This document shows, piece by piece, positions 52,621 through 62,859 of a stretch of 64,000 nucleotides of DNA. Made by a program: the position numbers and the translations under genes. The notes beneath the pieces are model-generated. The model was not told the origin of the DNA. It saw nothing but the letters and a program-made list of their open reading frames with translations, and ran no database searches. Source of the stretch: Rhea pennata (lineage: Eukaryota; Chordata; Aves; Rheiformes; Rheidae); contig NC_084682.1 of NCBI RefSeq assembly GCF_028389875.1, positions 4,908,001 to 4,972,000 of the forward strand, in the 5' to 3' direction. How positions within the stretch are numbered: the first letter of the stretch is position 1; the number at the start of each line of letters is the position of its first letter.

Positions 52621-55600
52621 ACGGGAGGGCCAAGGGGGTCCCCAGCTCTGCTGCTGCCGCTTGGTGACCTTGGCGTTGTCCCCCACCCCGCAACGGGGGG
52701 ATGCCAGGCTCTGCCCCCTCCGCAACGAAGCATTGCTAGCTCCTCGCCAGAGGCACCACCGGTTATCGACGAAGGCAGCAGACTCCTCCTCATCCCGCTC
52801 CCCGCCCGGCTCCGGAGGCCGTGGGAGGCACCCAGGACCCCCTACCAAGGCAGAGGCATCGGTGCCACGGAAAAGAGGCACGGGACTATTGCCGGCCCCA
52901 AGGAGCCATTCCAGCAACCCAGGGCAGCAGCTCGGTCACCGGCAGGTCCTGCCACGTCACGGACCGCTACACGGCGCCTGCTGGCCGGGAGCCAGGGACT
53001 GGCAGCTCCCTCGGCCCCACGCGCAGGGCTCTTGGGGGCTGGAGAAGGCAGCGAGCAGCCCAGGCAGGCAGGGGTTAAACTGTCCTCCCCGTCTCCATGT
53101 AGCCAAAGGGAATCCAAAGCGCTGGAGTCATCAACCCCAATATGTCAGCGCACCAGCCAAGCGTTCAGGCGCGGAGACTGCCCTCCTCCAGCTCGTACCA
53201 GCGCCGGAGGCACGGGCAGCCTCCAGATCCGGTGTCCTCGGCGACCTGCCCGCGGCCTCGGCCGCCCGGGGAAGGGCCTGGAGCGGGTGCTGGGACCAGA
53301 TGGGAAACGCGCGGGAGGGCTAACGCTCTGCTGGGCACGCGGGGATGGAAGAGCGGCTCGAGCGTGAAGTACCAGGGCACGGGCGGCATCAGCAACGGCC
53401 TTGCCTGGACAAGCTGAGCGGGACGGTGCCAGGGCGCTGCCACCACCGACCCTCCGCCACCGCCAACCCTGCGACGTGGCTGACATGTTTTGGGGGAGCA
53501 AGGCGACGCCAGGGAGCCGCGGGTTCGGACGAGGCCTGGCACGGAGGGAGAGGACTCGGCCCTGCCTCCCGCCGTGGGCCCGGCAGCCGCTCGCCGCGCA
53601 GGGACCCGCCACCCCCCGGCTCTGAATCAGCGAGCGATGAGTCACCAGCACAAGGTGCAGCCCGGCGCAGCGGGCAGGCAGCCGCGGTTTCCCACTCCCC
53701 GCGCGCCCGCGCCGGCCGAGGCCTCCCCGGCGCCAGCCAGCACCGAGTCTGCAGCCGACGCTCCCGTGCCCTGGCCTCGGGGCTGCAGGGCACGGAGCGC
53801 CGGCACTACTGAAGCGTCCCCTGTCCCCAGCGCAGCCTCAGAGGAACAGGCCCCTTTGCACCAGTCCTGCCACCCCCTGACTTCTCTCTGCCAGGGCAGC
53901 TCTGCGCAGAGGTGCATCCGAAGGAGCAGAGAGCGATGCTCGCGTCCGGCCGGCACTGCTGACCACGCTGAGCCCCCGGGAGCCGCGGCGCTCCCCCGGC
54001 TCGTTACGGCTCACAGCGGTGCTCAGAGGAGCCGGCCTTGCCGTGCTCGAGGCACCCAGGAGCTGCCCTCCCCGGGGCCCCTGTTACCCATCCCGGCCAT
54101 CCCGGCGGCAGCCCCCGGCCTCCCCCGCTCCCCCGCGGAGCCGGCGCCGGCGGCTCAGCCGCCACCGCGGTTCCAGGGGCTGCGGCAGGGCAAGGCGCGT
54201 CGCTGTGCCGAGAGCCCCGGCTCCGAAGGCGCTGGGGTCAGGGCGCCAAGTTGCCAGTCGCTGTCCCAGCCTGCTCTCAAGCGTTTTGAAGCTGGGGAAA
54301 CACCAGAAAGCACCGAGTGGCACCCAGCACTGCACAGAGCGGAGCGCAGGGAGGGAGGCGGGTGCTGGGCTGGGCTGGCAGCGCCCAGGCGAGCGCAGCA
54401 GAGAGCGCGCACACAAGCGCAGCAAGTGCCCGGTCCTCGGCAGCACTGGCACCCTGTGCAGCGAGCGCCGCGCTGCCAGGAAGGGGACAGCGGTTCAGCT
54501 GAGCGTGCACGTCTGCCCCGGCCCCGGCAGGAAACCGCGCTGCGCTCGTGCTTCGGAGGACGCGTGAGCAGCAGCAGCGCCGGCCCGAGGTCCGTCTCCC
54601 CCCACCCCCAGAAAGCGCCGAGCATCAGCTCGGGCGCAGCAGGCGGGCTGCCGCACGCAGCACAGCCCCTGCGGTCTCGCCGGCACCGGCAGAGCTGCAA
54701 GCGGCCTCCGCAGTGCCGTTCGGCGAGGTGCTGGGGGAGGCAGTACTGCTGCCCTGGCCGCAGGCCCAGCTCCCACCCCGGCCCCGCGTGCTCCACAGCT
54801 TGGCCCTGGGTCAGGTAGTGACAGCGGTGAGCCCAGGGCCCGCCACAGCCCGCAGCTGGGGGCACCCCGCTCCGCTCTGTGCAGGGTCCGGAGCTATTTC
54901 ACAGCCACGCGGAAACAGCTGGGGGGTTTGGGGAGCAAACGCTCATGGCACAGCTCATGCTGCGACCAGGAGAGCCGGGCGGCCCCGGGCAGGAGCCACC
55001 CAAGCACAGCGCCAGCAGGCACGCGGTGTCCCCAACACCGCTCCACCAACAGCACCGCCGCCGCCGCCACGGGGCCGAGCCAGCCCGACCCTCCGCGGAG
55101 CACCGGGCGCCCGCGGGCCCTGCGCGCCGGCGGCAGCGGGCTCGCTCGCGCTGCCCACCCCGCCGGCTTGGGGTTTTCACACGCTCCCCTCCGGGCCCTG
55201 CCCGCTTCCTGGCTGCTCCCAGCCAGGGCACGAGCCCCTCCGCCGCGGGGAGACCCCCCTTTGTGCTCCTTCCTGTTTACCCAGCGCGAGCTGAGCATTC
55301 AGGCGAGGAGCCACCTGCGCCAGCGCCCACGGGCCACCGCGGTCCCCCAGGCAGACCCTGCCAGGAGTCCCTCCGCTGGGCGCCCACGGGGTGACACTGC
55401 GCAGAGGGCACTGGCAGCGACGTGGGCCGAGGGGACCAGGGCAGGACAGGTCCCCGGAGCCAGGCTGGGCTAACTAAGGGAAAACGGTCCATGCTCCAAG
55501 ATGCCCAAACCAGAGCTATCCCTGTAGCACGGCTCAACACGCGCTACCTGGCAGCAAACAGGCGGAAAGGTGCCTTAACACAGCCAGGGCAAAGCAGCTC

Positions 55601-58600
55601 GCCCAAACCACACCGCCACTCGGGTTGTCTGGGGTTTTGTGCTCTTCTCACTTTGCAAAAAAAGACCTTCTAGGTAGCTAAACCGCCTCACCCCAGGCAC
55701 CACCCTGGCACACGTGTGCCCAGCTCTGCACCGCACACTGCACAGGCAGCAATGCTCTGGGCGGACACGTGGCTCCAGCACAGCTCTGGCACCAAGCAAA
55801 TGGCTGCAGAGAGGGGGAGGAGGTCAGGGCAAGGCAGCTCGCGGGCAGCGCAGGCGGTGGCCGCGCTGCAAGGAGGCACGAGGACACAAGGGACAGCAGC
55901 ACATCTGCAGGCCCCCGCTACCCGGCGGCATGCGGCAATGCAGACAAGGCCCTGGCGAGATGCTGGGAACCCCATCCTCAAACATCCCCAGCTGCCTCCC
56001 CATGCAACGCCGCTCGCCCCAGCTGGGAGCATCCTTGTGGTGAGAGCTGAAAGCTGAGTCCAGCCACCTCCCACACATGGGTCGGTCCCTCCCTGCCACC
56101 CGCGGGCCCTGTGCAGCCTGCCTGGTGTCTGCCTGTCTGCCTGGCCTCTGTCCAGCCGCTGCCAGGCAGCCCACGCGTTTCTATTTCTGGACGCTTGTGC
56201 AAGATGCTCTTCCAGTTGTGGCCACATGACCCTCAGCGCTCGCCCGGGCCAGGCTGGGCCGGGAGCTGGGTTGGAGTTAGCACACCCAGAAAGGGGCACC
56301 CGAGCAGCCAGCGACCGGTGCACGGGGCTGAGTGCTGCCCCGGCGCTGCCGGAGCTGCCTGCATATTCCACGCTGGCATGGGGCAAAGGGGGCTTCTCCC
56401 GATGGAAGAGCAGAGAGGAAGAGAGATGGGGAACACCGAGCGAGGGGCAGCGTTTGGGCAAGGACGAGGGAGCAGCCACTAGGCAGCACTGGGAGAGCAA
56501 AGCCTACGCTTCTGGAAATTGCTCCACCACATGCGCTGAAGCCATCGCCCAGCCATAGCCAGGAGCCAGGGCTCAACATGCCGGTCCAACTCAGAATTAC
56601 ACTTTTTCCCCAGTATTGGTTTCCTGCAGTATGGAGACCCCAAGGTTTGTGCAGCTCTGACTCCAAACTCGGCTCCCACCCTGGGGCACAGGCGGTCCAC
56701 AAGTGCCACTCGACTGGCAGAGGTGACCAGGGCGACGGCAGCTGCTCGGAGCCTCCTTTCTTCCAGGTCCCCCGCAGAGGAAGGCAGCGAGATGCCCTCC
56801 CAGTCTGGGCAGGGCAAAACCTGCCGCATGGCTTAGAAACACAGAAACGAGCCCCACGGGGACAACCACTTGGGAGCCAGCACAAACATCGGCGCTTCCA
56901 TGGAGAAGCCCCGAGGAACCTGCTGCCGGTACAGGACCACGTCTCCTGGGCAAACAGCGCTCGAGCGCGAAGTGCCGTCTGCTCCCGCAGGGCGCAAACG
57001 AGGGGCCGATTCCCCGGTTTGACAGGGCACTGGTTGGGCCCTGCCGTCAGCTCCGGCAGGCAGGGACAGGCCCATCCCCACGGGTGCCACCACGGAGGTG
57101 CCGAGACCTGCCAGATCCGTGCTCCAACACCCATGTGTCCCTCCTCTGCCAGCTCATGCCTTCCCCTGATGCAATTTCCACCTGGGAATAGCTGGTCTTT
57201 CCGGGCAGGGAAAGGGAAAACACAGCGCAATCGTGCTGGGGAACAGCCCTGCTCATTCAGCCTCTCAAAACAACAGATTCGACAGAAGGAAAGAAAGGTG
57301 GTGGCATCTCATAAGAAAAAAACTCTAATATCAGATTAAGGCCTGGTCCTGCTACCTGAGCAGCATCACATCTGTCTTCCTCGAGATAGCAGATTGGCTC
57401 GGTATCTCTCAGACACAGAGCACGAGCTAGTCTTCTGCTCAGCCCCTGTGGCCATTGCTGCCAAAATAACTTGGCTAGGTTTTCCTTAAGCTGCAGGATC
57501 TGGGAGGGAGAAGGAAGAGGTGTTGGTCTGCGCTATCAGAATTAAAACCACCCATGGAAGAAAGCCTCAGTGCTGGGCACAAACGTCTCCCCGTCTGCCA
57601 GACCTTCAAACAATCGCTGAACTTAGTGGCCGCAAGGTATCTCGGAGCAGATCTCCCAAACGCCCCTCTCAGCGCGTCGGTTCAGACACGGTCCAGGCTC
57701 TGCTTCTGAATCAAGTCCAAGGGAGCCATGAGGCATCGCTGCTCCTCATCTACATATGCAAAGTACCCTCATTAGCAAACACTGATAAAGAGATTAGGGA
57801 TGGAAAAGCCAAGTCTATTTTAAGATCTCTCTTAGAGGGGATGCAGCAAGATTTGCACGGTCCCCCGATGCGATGCCTTGGCGGCTGCACCCACACAACC
57901 GCCCCGTGGCTGCCCAGACCCAGCCGACGCTCGCGCCCCCAGCTGCCCCCAGCGGTGCTGCTGCCAGAGGGAAAAGCGCCGTTTTCCTGGCTAGACACAC
58001 GTTTTAGCGAGCTGCTCTGGCTAAAGGGGGCCTGCTGCGGAGGAGCATCTTCCCAGGAATGAATCCCAGATTTCACGGCTCTAATAAGACTTAAATGCAA
58101 ATGTATTCAGGACCCGGAGGGCACTTCTAGCTCGAGCTAGAACCAGCCACCAAAGGAGGGTTTCTGGTGAGTCCTGCCAGCCTGTACAACCACGCTGCGC
58201 CTGGCTGCCACTGCTCGCACCGATGGCAGAGAGCACCCAGGGGCCAAGGGGCCCGACGCGGCCAGCGCCGTGCCGAGCCAACATGAACCGCCCCAATTCG
58301 CGGCCCGGCCGCGAGGGCGCCGCGACGGAGGTGGGAAGGGGCCGGCTTTGAAAGAGGAACTCCATCATCCTGCGCCTTGCCCTCCGCGCCGCTTCCCGCG
58401 GCGCAGGAGCAGCCGGAGCTCGGGGACCTCCTTTCTTCGCTTTCTGAAGGAGCGGGGAACCGGAAAGGGGGAAAGCAGGAGAAGGACGGAGGCAGCCCCG
58501 CAGCGCCAGTGCCAGCCCTCTCCTCTCCCGCAGGACAACGGCGTTTGGCCCAAGGGAGCTCAGCATCTCCTCGGCCCCAAGGGCTGGGGGAAAAAACCTC

Positions 58601-61600
58601 TGCAGGGAAACCCAGACACCTGCCGCTCCCAGGACCGCGTACGCCTTCCCATCGCCCAGCCCGCCTGCGTTCCCGGGGCGCTCAGAGGGGCTGTGGCTCC
58701 CGAGAGAGGCGTTCCCCCATCTGGGAGATCCCGGGGTGCCACACGGCTCTGCCCGGAGCAGAAGCCCCCCAGCACCCGAGGAGCCGATGGCAGGTTTTAC
58801 TCTTTTAGCTCCTTCACAAACTGCTCCTCTGCCCTTGGGCCAACACAGCGAAGTTACGCCAAAACCCAGCACTTACTTACCACTTTCATTTAAAAGCCAT
58901 GAAGCCAGAACTGCTCAGCTCAAAGGCTTTTAACCTCCCGAACTTCTACATTTATTTTTTTTCCCCACTTTTTAATGGTGCCAGCCTGCCCCCAGCGCAA
59001 CCCTTCGGCCCTCGCGGCCCGTCACCGGCCGTGCCCGTCCCCCGCGAGGGCGACCTGCGTCCCGGCGCGGCGCGCGGCAGCCAGCCCTGGCAGGGGTTCT
59101 CGCAGAAACGCCACGTTCGGCACCTCCCCAAACCCCGCCGGGCCTCGGAGCAGAGGGAGACGGTTCAAAGGTCCCAAGCAGGGCTCGCTCGCTCGCTCGC
59201 TCACGTACGCCAGGCTGTGATTTCGTCCTCTCCTAAGCACACAAAATTACCCGCTGCAACTCTCCGCCTCCTTCACCCACCAGAAGAGGAGCTTTCAGCA
59301 CGTTCAGAACCAAACAAGCACTTTTCCAACAGCTGGGAAATACTGTTAAGTTAAAATTTAAAAAAAGTGAGGACACAAACTTTGCAGACGAGCCGTCCTG
59401 GCGCGCGAACTCCCATGCAGGGACCAACTCCAAGATCCTGTCCGTGCTTTAAAGACGGGGAAATGGGTGCACAGAGAAGGAAGCAACTTGGCAATAACAC
59501 GCCTGAGATCCTTCACCTTTCACGCACCGCGAGCACCCCGCACAGAAAGAGATGCCTCGAGATACACTTACGACTTTGCTCACTATCTTCTGTCCTCCTT
59601 TTGTTTGGGCTGGGGGGGATTTTACGAGGAAGGGACGAGGACACAGCAGGGTCCACAGGCGACCCAGGACAGCGGGACAGAGCCACGGCTCCAGCACTCC
59701 CCGGGCACGGCCAGGGCCACACCAAAGTGCCATTTCCAAGAGCATTTTGGCACACAGACCTTTCCCAAGGCTCCCGTGTTTCCGTGCTCACCAGCTCTCC
59801 GGCATGGAGACAGAAACCATAATTCCAGCTAAACACAGGGCTCAGGATTTCCTTTCCGACATGGCCCACACCCGCAGGGTCCTGCTGCGGCCAGAGCCAC
59901 CGGCCAGCCGCGCGGGGGCTCCCGGAGCCCTGCCGCCGCGGGTGCCCGGGCGCAGGGTGCTCTGCGGGGCGGGGGGAAGCGGACGGCGCCCCAGAGTCCG
60001 ACAGCGGCTTGCAAAGTCCCGGCAGCAAAGCAGCTCCGAGGTAGAGCCGGCCTTCTCCGAAGCCTCCCAAGGGCAGAGCAGGGAAACTGAACACCGAGGT
60101 CGTTCCCCCTTGGCGCAGCGAAGCCGGGAGCACCGGATGCAAAGCGTCTCCCGCAGCGCACCCTCTCCTCGGCCGCCGGCATGGCTGTGCCGCGGTGCTG
60201 AGCTCGCATGCAGGCGAGGACCCCTCCGGGCTACGAAGCTGGTGCTCTCGCAGGCCCAGAAAATTATTTCTTACACTACGCTCCAGGAAATCCCTTGAAC
60301 AAAATACATCCTCCCATCCACTAGCTCGAGAGCAGCATTGCACAACCTTGAGTATTGGGAAACATTCAGGAGCATCACGGAGATATAAATAAAATACAGC
60401 ATTTAACCGTCAATAAGAACGCATTGCCACACGCGGCGCTCGGTCGCTTGGACACACTCGAACCTCCCCGCGGCCACTGAGCAGCTCTCCGAACCCACAA
60501 ATGCTGCCCGCTAGCGGGCAGCGCTGAGGGGCTCGGGGCCGCGCTCCGGCACAGCCGGCGCTCCCGCGGTGTCCGGGCACAAGCTCCCACTCTCCCGCCT
60601 GCCCCGAGCCGGCTGCTCCCCATGGATTTGCGGCCGGACTCGGAGGGTCACAGAGCTGCATGCATGGGCACCTTACAGGGACGTGCCGCCGACACCGGCC
60701 ACGTGCCACGGAAGGGTCACCTCCGGACAGCTCAGGGATGCGAAAGGGAAGCCGAGCTCTTCTCTGGCTCCGGAGACTAATGCAATAAATATAAACTAGG
60801 CTCAGTAATAAGCATGTTTATAGATCAGAGTACTTGCTACCTGGGCAATCTGAAAAAAGTGCTATATAGGCTTGAAAAGAAACCCCCAAGCAATCAAGCA
60901 ACAACAAAATTAACTCAAGCCAGCTGCAGAACTAGCTGCAAAAAAAAACGTGACATTTGCTTGCTGTCAAGGCTGCGTTTGAACCAGGACTGAAGCGTGT
61001 GGGCTGATGCAATAACGACTTCCAGGCCGCTGGAAGTAGGACAGCGCGACACGCGACAGCGCGCTGGCTGTGCCCTCAGTGCCACCGAACACCCCATCGT
61101 GGGCGAAAAGCCACCGTCCTGAGCGGAGCTGGGGCCCCGCGGGCCCAGCACGCTGCTGCTGCGGCGGCTCCAGGGCCTCCCCGGGGAGGTCACGCAGCGC
61201 AGCGTCACCTGAGCAGAGATGTCCCCACGGCCAGGTCGCTCCCGGAGGAAGTGACCTTCACGCAGTGCCCCAGCTGTGGCTGGAGGTGGCTCCGGGGCCA
61301 GAGGCCCTGGCTGCACGTGGGATGTCACCAAGGGCCGGCCAGGTGGGGCCGGCCACCGCCCCTTGCTCACCTAGAGCTGAGTCCTCATGTAGGCAGGGGC
61401 AGACTGCGGTGGCACCGGATGCAGTTAGTGGTGGGATGAGGACAACACAGGGTGTTGGGTGGCCTTGCTGGTAGGACAGGGACAGCACAGGGGGTCAGAG
61501 TGGCCTCGGTGGTGGGACAGGGACAGCACAGGGGTGCAGGGTGGACTTGGTGATGGGATGGAGAGAGCACAGATGTGTGGGGTGGCCTCAGTAGTGGGAC

Positions 61601-61761
61601 GGGGAGAGCACAGGGGTGCAGGGTGGCCTCGGCGGTGGGACGGGGACAGCACAGGGGTGCAGCGTGGCCTCGGCGGTGGGACGGGCAGCGCCCGGGGGGC
61701 CCGGGGCGGCGTCGGCAGCGCGATGGGGCGAGCAGCGGGGCCGCGGGCGGGGGGCACCCAC
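52621..61761 (-). other. ABR upstream intron of the BCR-like form / upstream region of the 861-aa form
   Basis: About 9 kb. It is GC-rich with broad CpG-dense stretches (about 53.1-55.4 and 58.2-59.2 kb) and a (GCTC)5 run near 59183-59202. Two AT-richer islands stand out at about 57735-57840 (with ATGCAAA at 57756-57762, ATTAG and GATA cores) and 60780-60960. I find no exon whose coding sense I can support. The long open frames, such as 442 codons at 53490-54818 on +, have only composition-driven content. Confidence 0.6.
61409..61704 (+). repeat. 41-bp minisatellite, about 6.5 units
   Basis: Units starting GTGGCCT(C/T) recur at 61459, 61500, 61541, 61582, 61623 and 61664, exactly 41 bp apart, with a diverged and slightly longer copy beginning at 61409. 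A typical unit continues with GGTGGGACGGGGACAGCACAGG. The array lies 58 bases beyond the donor of the BCR-like exon, inside the intron of that transcript. Because 41 is not a multiple of three, its translations cycle through frames, which explains some long spurious open frames. Confidence 0.93.
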
Positions 61762-62119
61762 CTGCCGAGGACGCGTCCTCCGGGTCGGAGCTGCCGTCGC
61801 TGCCCGCCTCGGGGGAGCTGGCGGGCGGCGGCGGCGGCGCGGCGGGCGGCGGGCGGCGGCGCGGCGGCGGCGGCGGGGCGCGGGCGGGCGGCGGCGGGGC
61901 GCGGGCCAGCGCCGCCTCCAGGTACAGCACCTTGAAGCGCTCCTCGGCCAGGGCGCGCTGCAGGCGGCGCAGGCGGCGGCGGCAGCGCTCCAGCTCCCGC
62001 TCCATGGCCCGCACCGAGCCCAGCTCCATGCGCGGCGCCGGCTCCCCCGGGAACTCGGCCTGCCAGTGCCGGGCGAAGTCGGCCCGCGCCGCCGCCTCCT
62101 CCTCCGCCGCCGCCGCCAT
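61762..62119 (-). CDS. ABR: ABR alternative first exon with BCR-type coiled-coil oligomerisation module (960-aa form)
   Basis: ATG at 62117-62119 in GGCATGG context opens 119 codons plus one base, ending GCAG|GTGGGT in phase 1, exactly the phase needed for ABR exon 2. Residues about 14-73 resemble the BCR N-terminus: FARHWQAEFPGEPAPRMEL versus FAEAWKAQFPDSEPPRMEL, then ERELERC (BCR EQELERC) and EERFKVLYLEAALAR (BCR QERFRMIYLQTLLAK). I count 29 identities over 59 aligned positions against human BCR as I remember it. In BCR this is the tetramerising helix pair. Here it is followed only by a Pro/Arg-rich low-complexity run and an acidic SDGSSDPEDASSA tail. The BCR serine/threonine kinase part and the Grb2-binding YVNV are absent. 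BCR exon 1 also ends in phase 1. No acceptor lies upstream and the exon is in a CpG island, so it is a first exon. The joined product would be 960 aa. Confidence 0.8.
61816..61905. repeat. CGG/GCG-rich low-complexity run
   Basis: Nearly uninterrupted CGG, GCGG and GGGCGG units on + encode the proline/arginine/alanine run (residues about 74-100) of the BCR-like ABR exon on -. A second GCC/CGC-rich run covers 62085-62160 at and upstream of the start codon. Confidence 0.85.
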
Positions 62120-62859
62120 GCCCCGCCGCCGCCGCCCCCCGCCCCGCCGCCGCCGCCGGCCCCAACTTTCCCGGCCGCCTTCCGCCCCCGCCCCGGGCCT
62201 TGACGTCGGCCCCCGGCGCCGCCCCGGGCCCGGCCCCGGCGGGGCGGGGAGCGCCGCTGCCGCCGCCCCCGGCCCGGCTCCCGCCGCGAGCCCCGCGCAC
62301 GTCCCTCACCGCGGCCTCGCGGCGGCCCGCTGGCGGGGGCCAGCAGAGAGCGGCTCCGCTACGAGCCCAGGTTTCGGCCGCTCTCGCCTTCCGGCTCGGC
62401 CGCGGCTGGATAGGCCCCGCGCCCCGCGGAGCCCGCCTCGGAGCCGCCGGCCGCGGGGGAGCCGAGCGGCGCGGGCCGGAGGATGGGGAGCCGCGGGGAA
62501 GCGCCTGGCGCCGGCAGCGGCTGAGCGTCAGCAGAGCGGCAGCTAACGGCACCAGCAGTCCCGCACCCGGCGAGAGCCGCCGTCCCGAGGACGCGGGGCG
62601 GCTGCGGTGCCGCCGCCAGCGCCTGCCCCTGCGGGCGCCCCGCACCGCTGCCCGGGCGCACGCTCGCGGCCGTGCGAGCGCGTTTCCAGCCCGGCCGACG
62701 TCGTCGACTGGGCTTGCTGTGGCACGGGGCCCCCCCGGGGGCTCTGGGGCTGCCGGTGCTCCCCAGCTGCAGGACGGAGGCTTTCTAGCCCCCCCGCCCT
62801 GCCCTGGGCCGCAGGAGCCCGCGGGGCCTGCACGTGTCTGGGACATCCCGGGGGACCCC

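Noticed and set aside
53490-54818. 442-codon + strand frame
   Set aside because: Composition-driven frame in a CpG-rich region, with no recognisable motif and equally long overlapping frames on both strands.
61762-62119. The BCR gene itself
   Set aside because: The residues differ at about half of the positions from BCR, the kinase region is missing, and every downstream exon is ABR with its specific C-terminus.
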